Shown piece after piece: positions 34,366 through 43,979 of a stretch of DNA of 64,000 nt; within the stretch, counting starts at the first letter, position 1; every line of letters starts with the position of its first letter. The notes beneath the pieces are model-generated. The model did not search any database. It had not been told where the DNA came from and saw nothing but the letters and a program-made list of their open reading frames with translations. The position numbers and the translations under genes are program-made. The stretch covers positions 40,441 through 104,440 of the forward strand of contig JBHYFA010000001.1 of NCBI GenBank assembly GCA_051859825.1, written 5' to 3'. Source of the DNA: CSBr16-58 sp051859825. GTDB lineage: Bacteria; Bacteroidota; Bacteroidia; Flavobacteriales; Schleiferiaceae.

Positions 34366-34798
34366 GATTTTGTTGTTCTTTGTTTGGCTTTTTTACTAGG
34401 TAGTAGCCTACGGCTAAAGCGAGAATAAGGCTGGCTAAACCAATATTTGTCCAGCCATCCAAGTGTCCTACATCCAGTACTAAGAGTTTTCGCCCAATTG
34501 CAATGAGACCTATAAGCAAGATACTCTGCACCTTTAGGCTGTGGTCTTTGATAAAGACGTTTAGTGTATCGATGAGTTCAACAGCGATGAGGATATTAAA
34601 AAAAACGGGAAGTACGATATGCGTTTGCTCTTTGGTAATAAGCAAGCGAGTTGAGTCGGATGACATGGCTATCATAGATTTACCCATCTGATAAATGAGC
34701 TCAATGGTTTCCACTGTGATGTAAATCATCAACACCCCGGTAAGAATCACAAAAATCCACTGGGTAAATCCTTCCGAGATTTTCATTATTTGCTTCAT
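34358..34798 (-). CDS. PsiE-family membrane protein
   Basis: 146 residues with four predicted transmembrane helices (about 14-34, 62-82, 88-107, 115-135). The order TQWIFVILTGVLMIYITVETIELIYQ, then VLPVFFNILIAVELIDTL and SILLIGLIAIGRKLLVLD matches the phosphate-starvation-inducible PsiE family. The name comes from E. coli; a role in phosphate starvation is not shown for this group. It overlaps the MmcQ-type gene by 8 bases. Confidence 0.75.
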   Translation of the reverse strand: MKQIMKISEGFTQWIFVILTGVLMIYITVETIELIYQMGKSMIAMSSDSTRLLITKEQTHIVLPVFFNILIAVELIDTLNVFIKDHSLKVQSILLIGLIAIGRKLLVLDVGHLDGWTNIGLASLILALAVGYYLVKKPNKEQQNHG

Positions 34799-34853
34799 AA
34801 CTACGATTTTTTTTTATCTCAAACCCTCACCTCCTCACCACCTAACCTCTCCC

Positions 34854-35903
34854 TCAAAGCCCCTGAAAAACAAACGGTTTTGCATTTTGAAAATGCTTTG
34901 ATGATTCACCGTTGTAAACTTGGTTATTGTCGAGACTCAATTTGCGTACTTTAGCTTTTGGTCTAAAATCGAGGTTACTAAAATCTACCCAAACGGTATT
35001 TGGTGTAAGTACATTTTCAAAGTAATACACTTTATTTTTTTGATCAGCTACAGTACGCCAGCGGGTGCTTGATAAGTTAGGGAAGCCTTCGGTAGAAATT
35101 CCGTAGGGAACGGAACAATTGCGAATTACGCTGAATACGCTGGCCACGGCAACGTAGGTATTATCCGTTTGGGGAATAGCCTCGATATAAAATGAAGCTC
35201 TGGCAAAACGATCAGGGGGATTGTTGGTACCTGGAAGAAAGATTTTACCGGGAATGGTTTTCCAATAGTTGCTTATAGCCAGTTGATCTTCGTATTTAGG
35301 ATCGTTAGTCATTACGGTATAGGATGGGTCGTGGTGAATAACCAATTTACCTTTAATGTATTCAAATATTGCGTTATCACCGGTAGCGTCAGACATGGAA
35401 AGGTGCACGGTTGTGTATTTATCAGTTCCGGGTATAAAATCGGTAACAACCACAAATTCATTTTTTTCAAAATGTTCTACAGCTTCCGCAACGGTGGCAA
35501 AATTATCGAGTACATATTGTGCCCACAGCGAAACAGAGAGTCCCTTTTGATCTCCATCTTTTTCGAATCTAGGATACTCTGAATTCACTAGCCACAGCAT
35601 GTTGGCAACCAATCCTTCTTCGTTCATACCGTCGGAAGTGCCAATATCCCAAGAACTTGCAATTACACTTCCGTACTTAGAAACCCACTCTACAGAATTT
35701 CTACCCACAGCTCCGTTGCGCTCCATTCCCCGTGGAAATAACCAAAGATTTGCCGGTATATCAATGGAAAAATCCATACTTCTTGCAGTAATAACGGTAT
35801 TACTTGGGCCTTTATATACTACTCGCGTGCACGCTTCAGATGGTGTAGTCGTTGTCAAGAAAAAGCCTGATACTAAAAGGCAGGAAAGAAAAAATTTGTT
35901 CAT
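34854..35903 (-). CDS. Secreted linear amide C-N hydrolase (choloylglycine hydrolase family)
   Basis: 349 residues. The signal peptide (about 1-24, ending PSEA) would be cleaved just before Cys25. That exposes the N-terminal cysteine nucleophile that defines this Ntn-hydrolase family (SEACTRVVYKG). Other family marks are ARSMDFS (about 40-46), SSWDIGTSDGMNEEGLVANMLWL (about 83-105), and TNDPKYEDQLAISNYW around 198-213. Members cleave penicillin V, conjugated bile acids or acyl-homoserine lactones; the substrate here is not known. It is periplasmic or secreted and stands alone. Confidence 0.9.
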   Translation of the reverse strand: MNKFFLSCLLVSGFFLTTTTPSEACTRVVYKGPSNTVITARSMDFSIDIPANLWLFPRGMERNGAVGRNSVEWVSKYGSVIASSWDIGTSDGMNEEGLVANMLWLVNSEYPRFEKDGDQKGLSVSLWAQYVLDNFATVAEAVEHFEKNEFVVVTDFIPGTDKYTTVHLSMSDATGDNAIFEYIKGKLVIHHDPSYTVMTNDPKYEDQLAISNYWKTIPGKIFLPGTNNPPDRFARASFYIEAIPQTDNTYVAVASVFSVIRNCSVPYGISTEGFPNLSSTRWRTVADQKNKVYYFENVLTPNTVWVDFSNLDFRPKAKVRKLSLDNNQVYNGESSKHFQNAKPFVFQGL

Positions 35904-35930
35904 AGTTTTATTTCAAAGATTAACATTATT

Positions 35931-35965
35931 TAGTGTCTGTCTATTAAGTCCGATGACAGTGTTAT
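35931..35965. repeat. Half copy of the palindromic element
   Basis: TAGTGTCTGTCTATTAAGTCC followed by GATGACAG is the right-end box in reverse orientation. It shares the GATGACAG variant with the half copy at 172-208. It sits between the divergent genes at 35903 and 36091; unlike other copies it is not next to a stop codon. Confidence 0.6.
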
Positions 35966-36055
35966 GAAGAAGTATAATTAACAGCCTTAAAAGTAGTAAA
36001 CACAATTGATTGAATGGCGGTAAATAAAAATATTTTTTTATGATACTATTTTTTG

Positions 36056-36063
36056 TAAGTTTG
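36056..36063 (+). promoter_or_regulatory. Bacteroidota -7 promoter element for the T9SS cargo gene
   Basis: TAAGTTTG followed by C matches TAnnTTTG, 27 bases before the ATG at 36091. The frame is open from 36040, but that point lies upstream of this box, which supports the later start. Confidence 0.55.
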
Positions 36064-36090
36064 CATTCTAACCCATTAATAATTAGCAAA

Positions 36091-37284
36091 ATGAAAAATG
36101 TTTTACTTTTTTGTAGTTTTTCTTTCTCTTTTGGGCTTGCTGCGCAAATACCCTCTAGTCACTTTGAGTTACCCATTTTCCCAGATTCTGCAACTTCAAT
36201 GTTATTTGAAGACAATGTCGGAGCATTGAGTCTGCCTGCACATGGCGGAAGTCAAGTTTATGATTACACTAATATTGTGGATGAATCTAGCTTTGGTAGC
36301 TATTACGAAGCATCAGATAACAATCCCAATTTTCCCAATGCGGATGCCATGCAAACTTACTCCTCCTTTTTAAGTACACTAGAAATTACCGGTAATCGAG
36401 CTTATTACAAAAAAGATCAAAACGCTTTGTATTATTTAGGCTTTGAAACTCCTGTAGGCTCGTATGAAATTGGCTCTGTTTCCATGCATCCGGAAGACTC
36501 AATATGGTTTGTTGGGTCGCACACCTACCACGGAACGAATGTTCCAATAATTGAGTATCCAATTACTGTAGCTCCGCAGAATTCTTCCTGGGCAGCAAGT
36601 TATGATGAAATCACTGATTTTGAGATTACAGTTACCATGGCGAATATCATTCAAGCCCCGGGGCAATTGAAACAAAGTGTTCAACAGCACGATACAGTGG
36701 TAGGATATGGAATACTCACTCTTCCATCTACGGCAAACATTCCTTCAAACGGATACTTCACTAAATTAGTTCGAGAAACTGTCACCACGGTAGATAGTTT
36801 CTTTTTAGGTGGTCAACCTGCTCCGCCAGCGTTATTGGCTCAATTTAGCTTAAGTCAAGGCGAAGTAAATACTATCCATCGATATAAGTTTTTTGCTCAC
36901 GACCCACTGCAGCCCAAAATGCGCTCAACCTTGATGGTGTTAAATCTGAATTCTGCCGCAAACGCAGTAATTGGAGGAAGTTATGATTTGGATTTTTATT
37001 CAAGCGTGTCCGTTCAGAAGTTTGGCGAAGAATTTTCACCGGTAATATCTCCAAATCCAGCCGCTTCTCGCACTGCTTTACAATTTCAGAGACCTCTCGA
37101 TCAAAATATTAAACTAGTGGTAATGGATATGCACGCTAAGGTTGTGAAGGAGATTAACGGAAAAAGGGGTTCCGATGAAGTCACTATTGAAGTAGATGGT
37201 TTAGGTTCAGGCATGTACTTAGTGTACGTGTACGATGAAGGAGGTGCGTTTCTTGCGAGCCGAAAACTCATCAAAAACGATTAG
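36091..37284 (+). CDS. Secreted protein with T9SS type A sorting domain
   Basis: 397 residues from the ATG at 36091, which begins a proper signal peptide (MKNVLLFCSFSFSFGLAAQ). The middle 290 residues have no recognised domain and are beta-rich. The C-terminal about 75 residues form a type A sorting domain (VISPNPAASRTALQF ... GLGSGMYLVYVYDEGGAFLASRKL), the signal for export by the type IX system. It has its own promoter and a terminator hairpin at 37319-37354. The stop TAG is within the start of a repeat fragment. The role of the cargo is unknown. Confidence 0.82.
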   Translation: MKNVLLFCSFSFSFGLAAQIPSSHFELPIFPDSATSMLFEDNVGALSLPAHGGSQVYDYTNIVDESSFGSYYEASDNNPNFPNADAMQTYSSFLSTLEITGNRAYYKKDQNALYYLGFETPVGSYEIGSVSMHPEDSIWFVGSHTYHGTNVPIIEYPITVAPQNSSWAASYDEITDFEITVTMANIIQAPGQLKQSVQQHDTVVGYGILTLPSTANIPSNGYFTKLVRETVTTVDSFFLGGQPAPPALLAQFSLSQGEVNTIHRYKFFAHDPLQPKMRSTLMVLNLNSAANAVIGGSYDLDFYSSVSVQKFGEEFSPVISPNPAASRTALQFQRPLDQNIKLVVMDMHAKVVKEINGKRGSDEVTIEVDGLGSGMYLVYVYDEGGAFLASRKLIKND

Positions 37285-37313
37285 TGGCTGGCTAGAAAGT
37301 CCGGTTCTTCGCT
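37282..37313. repeat. Fragment of the palindromic element at a stop codon
   Basis: TAGTGGCTGGCTAGAAAGTCC resembles the left box of the family (GTGGCTAGGCTAGAAAGTTC in copy B). It begins at the TAG stop of the preceding gene and loses similarity after about 30 bases. Confidence 0.5.
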
Positions 37314-37318
37314 AATTC

Positions 37319-37354
37319 ATAAAGGCCATTGCTTGAGATAGTAATGGCCTTTAT
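37319..37354. terminator. Bidirectional terminator hairpin between convergent T9SS genes
   Basis: ATAAAGGCCATT / AATGGCCTTTAT is a perfect 12 bp stem with a 12-base loop. It lies between the plus-strand gene ending at 37284 and the minus-strand gene ending at 37373. The same hairpin sequence occurs at 39577-39610 in the 3' part of the neighbouring paralogue. Confidence 0.8.
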
Positions 37355-37372
37355 GCAATAAGAATTATCGAA

Positions 37373-39490
37373 TTACTTTTCGATATTCACTTTGTAGGTA
37401 TTCCTCACACCATTCATTTCAACCTTGAGTATATACATACCTGCTGCGAAATTGCTTAAATCCAGTTGATGTTGATTATTAGCATTTGGCCTAACGTGTT
37501 CGGAAAGCAGCGTCTTTCCGTTGAGATCCGTAATGTCTAACTTTGCCGTTTCACCTATTGCCTCAAAAAATTCTACTGTTACTTTTCCTGATGATGGATT
37601 TGGAAATACATGTATAAAATTTTTCTGGGCATCCATGGTATTTACACTAACAAAGCATCCATGAAGAAGGTACGAAGGACATAATAGTAATGTGAGATGT
37701 GGCCGACTGAAGTTTCTAGAGAAAGAAAATCTGCTAAACCAATCACTTGAACCTAAATCGTACATGAGCGATTGATAAGGCGGCTCTGTTGTTCTATCAT
37801 TCTTAACCATCACAGGAAACTGACCTGATGAAGAGTATAGCTCGGCTACCAGCCAAAAGGCTGAATCTTTAATGGCGTGACTCCAAATTGGATTAGGGGT
37901 AGGATACTCGAAGGCAATCGAACCATTATTTAAACCATAAGAGTCGAATATCATCTCGATATACTGATTGGTTATATCTGCTGCAGAAATGGTTTTTCGA
38001 GCGCTAAATAGAGGAGTATCATTTGTTAATAAATCATTATTCCGATATATTTTAAATTCTACTTCACCGCCAGCAATACTCTGGGGGGATAATCCAAGTC
38101 TTGCTCCAACAATTTCACCTCTAGAGCCTTCTTTTACTTCAAATCTCATAGCAATAGCGGATCCATCATCACCCAATTGGTTAGTTCCTATCGAGTTGTC
38201 AAATTTGTTAAAATGTAATCCAAGATTGTAGAACTGTCTTTCAAAGCTGAGCGTATCAGGAGCGTCAGTAACAGTATTGGGACTATTATCTGCGGCATCC
38301 AAACTATCGGATATTATTTTTACCACTACGTCATATACGCCATTGGTAGTCGGCGACCAAGGTGACGTTTTCAACAGATTCGAATTTACAATTTGCCCCG
38401 GCGTTATTGTTCTTGGACTACTACTAATAACAGATGAAAGCATTCCATTAGAATAAACTTCTGCTATAATTCGAACGTTGGTTTGAGTACTCGTACCAAT
38501 GTTTCTAATATTCCCTCCAAATGAATATCCACGTGTTTGCATATCTGTATAAGAGGGATACACGCCAGGGTTAACTATACCCCCACCAAAAAAGTTATAC
38601 CAAACAGTTGGATTTTCAGCTTCAATAACAAATGATTCAACATCTGAATTGAAGAGTGTTGACTTTTCAAACGCAAATAAGGTATTGGGCGCAGTTTTTA
38701 TGGCAATATCATCTACCATCCAATAATAGTATCCGTGGCTAGAAGAAGAAGTATCTATAACTCTATTTTTTCCGTCAAAAATGAGCTTAAAACGGGCGTT
38801 ACTTTCTCCGCCTATGAATGTGCTTACATTAGCAATTGTTCGGTAATCTCGAGGTGTGATAGTATTAATTAAAAATTCATTCGCGACTTCAATGGTATCG
38901 GGGTAAGTGTTCCCTCCATCAGAACTAAAGGCAATAAAGCGTCTGGCGTTATAAGATCTGGCAAAACTAAATAACTCTATTATCACATCTGGGTGGTTAG
39001 ATAGGTCTATAATTGGCGATTCTAAGGTTCCCATGTGAGGTGTAGGTGAAACCCCAGAGCCGGGGACATTGGTATTGCCATTATCCAAATAGTCTGAATC
39101 AAAAATCACGAAACCGTTGGCAGCAGTAGGAGAGGCGATAGGAAGGTTAGTTGGAGGTACATTATTAATTCCGGAGAAAAAACCTCGACTGCCAACTGAA
39201 TTATCAGGAGAAGAATTTGGGCCACGATATTCCCATAAAGCATTAGAATCAATAGTTATGCTATCCAAATAGCCAAGGTTATTCCATCCTGCTAAACCGT
39301 TAGAAAAGTCTTCAAACCAAATAGTGCTCGTTTCCGCACCATTAGTTTGAATAGGTTGGATATGGCTTCGTTTACTAACGTCTAAGTGGTGTTCTAAAGT
39401 TGCTTTTGCTTTACCTAGCTGAGTTGGTACAGATTGAGCAAACATTCCAACAGAAAGCAAGCAGAATGAAAAAGTATGGAGTTTTTTCAT
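37373..39490 (-). CDS. T9SS type A sorted surface protein, tandem paralogue 1
   Basis: 705 residues, the most diverged of three tandem paralogues (identity is spread along the full length, for example SRGFFSGINN, NGFVIFDSDYLDNGNT, IGTLESPIIDLS and WYNFFGGG motifs). A signal peptide (about 1-18) is followed by a jelly-roll-like domain (WFEDFSNGLAGWNN, about 57-250) and further beta-domains. The type A sorting domain at the C-terminus (VFPNPSSGKVTVEF) ends normally in VNIEK and TAA. Probable surface adhesin or carbohydrate-binding protein; the function is inferred from layout only. Confidence 0.85.
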   Translation of the reverse strand: MKKLHTFSFCLLSVGMFAQSVPTQLGKAKATLEHHLDVSKRSHIQPIQTNGAETSTIWFEDFSNGLAGWNNLGYLDSITIDSNALWEYRGPNSSPDNSVGSRGFFSGINNVPPTNLPIASPTAANGFVIFDSDYLDNGNTNVPGSGVSPTPHMGTLESPIIDLSNHPDVIIELFSFARSYNARRFIAFSSDGGNTYPDTIEVANEFLINTITPRDYRTIANVSTFIGGESNARFKLIFDGKNRVIDTSSSSHGYYYWMVDDIAIKTAPNTLFAFEKSTLFNSDVESFVIEAENPTVWYNFFGGGIVNPGVYPSYTDMQTRGYSFGGNIRNIGTSTQTNVRIIAEVYSNGMLSSVISSSPRTITPGQIVNSNLLKTSPWSPTTNGVYDVVVKIISDSLDAADNSPNTVTDAPDTLSFERQFYNLGLHFNKFDNSIGTNQLGDDGSAIAMRFEVKEGSRGEIVGARLGLSPQSIAGGEVEFKIYRNNDLLTNDTPLFSARKTISAADITNQYIEMIFDSYGLNNGSIAFEYPTPNPIWSHAIKDSAFWLVAELYSSSGQFPVMVKNDRTTEPPYQSLMYDLGSSDWFSRFSFSRNFSRPHLTLLLCPSYLLHGCFVSVNTMDAQKNFIHVFPNPSSGKVTVEFFEAIGETAKLDITDLNGKTLLSEHVRPNANNQHQLDLSNFAAGMYILKVEMNGVRNTYKVNIEK

Positions 39491-39560
39491 AACCTAATTG
39501 ATAGACATTGTTTATACAACTTCATTTGTGCGATAAATATACATTGTTTCTTCTTAAGTT

Positions 39561-41729
39561 TTACACTCGAAAAAAATAAAGGCCATTACTATAGAAAGCA
39601 ATGGCCTTTAGGACATAAGAAGGTTTATCGACGTAGGTGTCGATATTCACTGAGTGGGTGTGGATTGCTCCATCAATTTCCACGCTAAGGATGTACATTC
39701 CCGAAGCGAGGTGCCCAAGTTCCATTTGGTGGTGGGTACTATTGATGTTGCGTGCGGTTTCTGTTTGAACAACTTTACCGCTTAGATCGGTTACTCGTAA
39801 TATAGCTGACGAGCCTTTTACATCATTAAACTCTAAAAGTAATCTGCCCGTTGTAGGGTTGGGATAGTAGCGAACATTACTTTTACTTGCATCAATTTCA
39901 GAAACACTTAAGTTGCATAGAGAAGCGGAAGAGCAAGTAACAAGTCTTAAATGAGGTCGTGCAAAATTTCTAGAACCGGTATAGCGGCTAAACCAGTTGC
40001 CAGAGTTTGAGTTAAACATCAACGATTGAAATGGTGATGCGGTTGTACGATCATTTCTTACCATCAGAGGAAACTGGTTATTATTTGAAGTAAATTCAGC
40101 TACTAACCAAAAAGCGGAATCTTGGAAAGCGGTAACCGGTGTAGGGGTTGGATATTCCATATCTACATGTCCAGAATTTGTAGCAGGATTGTAGAAATCA
40201 ACTTCAACAAAACCTTGCGATATATCGGCAGCTGTAATTGTCTTACTTGCCACAGCGATAGGGAATCCTCCTGATAGATCAAGGTTTCTAAAGATCTGGA
40301 ATTCTAAGGTTGCTCCTGCTTGAGTGAGGGCTGATAAGCCTAGTCTTGCGGCGCTCACCTGATCACGTGATCCTTCTACAGGCTCGAAACGAATAGCCAT
40401 TTTTGACCCATCTGCTCCAAGCTGATTGGTTCCAAGCGCATTATTAAAGCGGTTGAAATCGTGCCCGAATAAATTATCCGTTACATTTATAAACACGGTA
40501 TCTGGTCGTCCATCAATAGAATTAGGCCCATTTTGAGATGCGGTTAGGCTATCGGAAAGCACTTTAAACACGCAGCCAAAAAGTCCCTTCTGGGTAGGGT
40601 TCCAAAAATTTGTCTCTAAAACAGCAGCTGTTGCTATGTCACCAGATGCAAGTAATGGTACTGCTGGGCTTTGCAGAGTGGTTACCAAAGTTCCACCTTG
40701 GTATATTTCAACTGCCAAACTCACATTCGTTTGTGGTAATGCTCCAATGTTTCTGACGTTGGAATTAAAGCTAAAGCCTCGTTCCTGACGCAAAGTAGTA
40801 ATAGGATACACACCTGGTGGAACGGTACCTCCTCCAAAAAAGTTATACCAAACCATCGGATTATCGGCTTTTACATCAAAGAGTTCAATGGGATTGCCAT
40901 TTGCATCAGTAGCTTCTTGAAAAGAGAATAGGGTATTAGGTGCGGTTTTGATAGCAATATCGTCAACCATCCAGAAGTATAAGCCAGGATTAGCGGTTGC
41001 GCTTCTTGGGTTTCTTCCGTCAAAAACCAGTTTAATACGTGCATTACTTTGACCTCCTATGAAAGCACTAACGTTTGCAAGTGTCCGAAAATCTCGGGGA
41101 GTTGCGGTATTTACTGGAAATTGAGGTGCAACCCTTATGGAGTCTGGGTAGGTGGTTCCACCATCTGAACTAAAAGCAACGTAGAAGAAAGAGTTGAACA
41201 TGCGTGCGTAGCTATATAACTCAAGAACTACCTCCGGATGACCAGATAAATTGATAATAGGCGATTCCAATGTGCCAATGTGTGGCGCCGGAGCACTGCC
41301 TGCTCCTACTGTACTCGTATTACCATTGTCGAGGTAATCAGAATCAAAAATCACGAAGCCATTCGAAGCCGAAGGTGAAAGTATGGGGTTGTTGGTGGGG
41401 GTTGCGTTATTTACTCCCGAGTAAAAACCTCTACTTCCTTGGGAAACGTCGGGATTAGTATTGGGCCCACGATACTCCCAAACTGCGTTGGCGTTTGGGG
41501 CACCTGTACCAGTAAAGCCCGCGTTTGTCCATCCAGATAGTCCATTAGAAAAATCTTCTGACCAAATGGGCGTTTCCTTTCCATCGACGAAAAGAGGGCT
41601 TTCATTTCGGAGATTATCGGTATCGTAGTTTAATTCAGGCACATCAGGCATGGTATGAACAGATACCGGAGATTGTGCTATGGCAACGGCACTAAAGCTC
41701 AACGCCATTCCAAGGTAGATTTTTTTCAT
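39561..41729 (-). CDS. T9SS type A sorted surface protein, tandem paralogue 2, stop codon lost
   Basis: 722 residues. A signal peptide is followed by WSEDFSNGLSGWTNAGF, the same domains as its neighbours, and the type A sorting domain (YYPNPTTGRLLLEF). Where both paralogues end VNIEK-stop or VSIEK-stop, this one reads VNIDTYVDKP and continues about 23 residues to a TAA at 39561-39563. The homologous position of the lost stop is TAC in place of TAA. The added residues are encoded by the former 3' untranslated region, including the whole terminator hairpin (39577-39610) and its T run. Transcripts ended at that hairpin would have no in-frame stop. Confidence 0.82.
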   Translation of the reverse strand: MKKIYLGMALSFSAVAIAQSPVSVHTMPDVPELNYDTDNLRNESPLFVDGKETPIWSEDFSNGLSGWTNAGFTGTGAPNANAVWEYRGPNTNPDVSQGSRGFYSGVNNATPTNNPILSPSASNGFVIFDSDYLDNGNTSTVGAGSAPAPHIGTLESPIINLSGHPEVVLELYSYARMFNSFFYVAFSSDGGTTYPDSIRVAPQFPVNTATPRDFRTLANVSAFIGGQSNARIKLVFDGRNPRSATANPGLYFWMVDDIAIKTAPNTLFSFQEATDANGNPIELFDVKADNPMVWYNFFGGGTVPPGVYPITTLRQERGFSFNSNVRNIGALPQTNVSLAVEIYQGGTLVTTLQSPAVPLLASGDIATAAVLETNFWNPTQKGLFGCVFKVLSDSLTASQNGPNSIDGRPDTVFINVTDNLFGHDFNRFNNALGTNQLGADGSKMAIRFEPVEGSRDQVSAARLGLSALTQAGATLEFQIFRNLDLSGGFPIAVASKTITAADISQGFVEVDFYNPATNSGHVDMEYPTPTPVTAFQDSAFWLVAEFTSNNNQFPLMVRNDRTTASPFQSLMFNSNSGNWFSRYTGSRNFARPHLRLVTCSSASLCNLSVSEIDASKSNVRYYPNPTTGRLLLEFNDVKGSSAILRVTDLSGKVVQTETARNINSTHHQMELGHLASGMYILSVEIDGAIHTHSVNIDTYVDKPSYVLKAIAFYSNGLYFFRV
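39570..39610 (-). terminator. Intrinsic terminator lying inside the extended coding frame
   Basis: On the minus strand TAAAGGCCATT / AATGGCCTTTA forms an 11 bp stem with a 12-base loop, followed by seven T. It is homologous to the hairpin at 37319-37354. Because paralogue 2 has lost its stop codon, the hairpin and the T run are now read as codons. Confidence 0.85.
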
Positions 41730-41806
41730 AGTAGTGGGTTTAAAAAATCAAAACGATTTAACGGTATCAAATGTATGGATTTTTTCAATAGAAAAATAAT
41801 TTGTGC

Positions 41807-41838
41807 AAAAAAAAACTGCCTCAATGAGGCAGCTTTTA
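41807..41838 (-). terminator. Intrinsic terminator of paralogue 3
   Basis: CTGCCTC / GAGGCAG (41816-41822 with 41826-41832) has a three-base loop, and on the minus strand a run of nine T follows. It lies about 25 bases after the stop codon of the gene at 41860-43950. Confidence 0.88.
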
Positions 41839-41859
41839 ATTCGTTGTATCGAAAATTAA

Positions 41860-43950
41860 TTATTTTTCGATGCTCACTTTATAGGTGTTAACCTTTCCAC
41901 CAATCTCTACACTTAAAATGTAGATGCCAGAAGCCAAGTGTCCGAGATCCATTTGGTGATGTCCAACAGTATGAGCGAACTCGCTGTGAACAACTTTACC
42001 ACTTAAATCAGTAACACGAAGATTAGCTCTATTGGCAGCAGGGTTTTCAAAATCCAGTACTAGACGACCTGTGGTTGGGTTAGGGTAGTAACGAATTCCA
42101 GCAAAATTAGCGTCAACAGTCTCAACGTTAAAGTTACATGCTTCTGCAGAAGAACAGGTAAACAAACGAAGATGAGGACGAGCAAAGTTACGTGAACCTG
42201 CAAAAGAACTAAACCAAGAACCTTGATCAGGGATAAACATAAGAGACTGCAAAGGAGATGGAGTCGTTGCATCATTACGAATAGCAACGGGGAACTGAGC
42301 GTTCTGTGAAGTAAACTCAGCAACTACCCAGAAGGCAGAATCTTGGAAATTGGTCACAGGGGTAGGGGTTGGATACTCCATATCGATTTGACCAAAGTTG
42401 GTAACAGGATTATAAAAGTCTGCATCAACAAAACCCTGAGAAATATCGGCAGCTGTAAGCGTTTTAGAAGCAACGGCAATTGGGAAACCACCAGCTAAGT
42501 CAAGGTTACGGAAAACTTTGAACTCAACTACACCACCAGCAACGGAAGCAGCAGAAAGACCTAGACGAACACCTAATGCTTGGTCTCTTGAACCTTCTTT
42601 GATTTCGTAACGTACAGCAACAGCAGAACCATCATTACCTAAGTTATTAGTACCAATTGCATTATTGAAACGCATAAAGTCATGACCAAAGAACTCATCA
42701 CCAATATTAAAGAATACCGTATCAGGACGTGCAGTAATGTTATTAGGGCCATTGTTCGAGGCTGTTAAATCAGATGAAATAACCTTGAAAACACATGCAT
42801 GAAGACCCTTTTGTGTAGGTGTCCAGAAGTTGGTTTCCATAATGCTTGCTGGAGCGATGTCTAACACAGGCACAAGTGGAGTAGTGGGAGAAGAAAGCGT
42901 AGTTTCTAAAGCACCACCGCGATAAATTTCCACTACAAGACCAACGTTTGATTGTGGCGTTGCACCAATATTTCTAATGTTAGCGTTAAATGCAATCGCT
43001 CTTGTTTGACGTAGAGTAGTAATAGGGTAAACTCCGGGAGGAACTGTTCCTCCGCCAAAGAAATTATACCAAACAACAGGATGATTTGCCAACACATCAA
43101 ATACAGGGGTTGGATCACCAGCAGCATTCACAAAAGGCTCGAAGGAGAAGAGTACGTTTGGAGCTGGTTTAATAGCGATATCATCAACCATCCAGAAGTA
43201 GTAACCAGGAGCACTTGCAGAATTCAATGTGCTATTTCCATCAAAAATCAATTTTATTTTTACGTTGCTTTCACCTCCAACAAAATTACTAATGTTAGCA
43301 ACAGTGCGGAAATCACGAGGAGTTGCGCCATTAACACCTAATGCTGAAGCAATTCTGATTGAATCAGGGTAAGTGGTACCACCATCCTTACTGAAGGCAA
43401 CATAGAAGCTTGAGTTAAATGTACGAGCATAGCTATATAGCTCAATAATTACTTGAGGGTGTGAAGCTAAGTTAATCGTTGGTGACTCCAAGGTTCCGAT
43501 ATGAGGAGCTTCTGAAGCACCTGCACCAAAGGTCGAGGTATTATCATTATCCAAATAGTCAGAATCAAAGATAACAAAACCGTTGTCTTTAGTTGGAGAA
43601 GCAATAGGGAAATTACTTGGTGTTGGATTATTCACACCTGAGAAAAAACCACGACTACCTTGTGAAGTATCGGGGTTCGTGTTAGGCCCACGATATTCCC
43701 ACTGAGCATTTTGGTCAGGAGCACCTGTGCCAGTAAAACCAGCATTTGTCCAGCCGGTTAAACCGTTGGCAAAATCCTCTGACCAGATGGGCGTTTCTGC
43801 GCCATCAACAAAAATAGGCGATTCATAAGTGCGCATTGATACACCATCAAACACCTCAAGTACTGGTGTTGCTTCAGGTGCATTAACAGGAGCCTGCGCG
43901 AAAACAGAACCAGTGGCAAGCATCGCTGCAATTACATAAATTCTTTTCAT
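41860..43950 (-). CDS. T9SS type A sorted surface protein, tandem paralogue 3
   Basis: 696 residues. Closely related to paralogue 2: WSEDFANGLTGWTNAGFTGTG, GFVIFDSDYLDND, AFSKDGGTTYPDSIRI, WYNFFGGGTVPPGVYPI and AVRYEIKEGSRDQ all recur. It has a signal peptide (1-18), beta-sandwich domains and a type A sorting domain (YYPNPTTGRLVLDF ... VSIEK) with a normal TAA. It has a good promoter on the minus strand and its own terminator, so the three copies are separate units. Recent tandem duplication is the likely origin. Confidence 0.87.
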   Translation of the reverse strand: MKRIYVIAAMLATGSVFAQAPVNAPEATPVLEVFDGVSMRTYESPIFVDGAETPIWSEDFANGLTGWTNAGFTGTGAPDQNAQWEYRGPNTNPDTSQGSRGFFSGVNNPTPSNFPIASPTKDNGFVIFDSDYLDNDNTSTFGAGASEAPHIGTLESPTINLASHPQVIIELYSYARTFNSSFYVAFSKDGGTTYPDSIRIASALGVNGATPRDFRTVANISNFVGGESNVKIKLIFDGNSTLNSASAPGYYFWMVDDIAIKPAPNVLFSFEPFVNAAGDPTPVFDVLANHPVVWYNFFGGGTVPPGVYPITTLRQTRAIAFNANIRNIGATPQSNVGLVVEIYRGGALETTLSSPTTPLVPVLDIAPASIMETNFWTPTQKGLHACVFKVISSDLTASNNGPNNITARPDTVFFNIGDEFFGHDFMRFNNAIGTNNLGNDGSAVAVRYEIKEGSRDQALGVRLGLSAASVAGGVVEFKVFRNLDLAGGFPIAVASKTLTAADISQGFVDADFYNPVTNFGQIDMEYPTPTPVTNFQDSAFWVVAEFTSQNAQFPVAIRNDATTPSPLQSLMFIPDQGSWFSSFAGSRNFARPHLRLFTCSSAEACNFNVETVDANFAGIRYYPNPTTGRLVLDFENPAANRANLRVTDLSGKVVHSEFAHTVGHHQMDLGHLASGIYILSVEIGGKVNTYKVSIEK

Positions 43951-43979
43951 ATTAGATTACGTTTAGATTATCTGAACGT

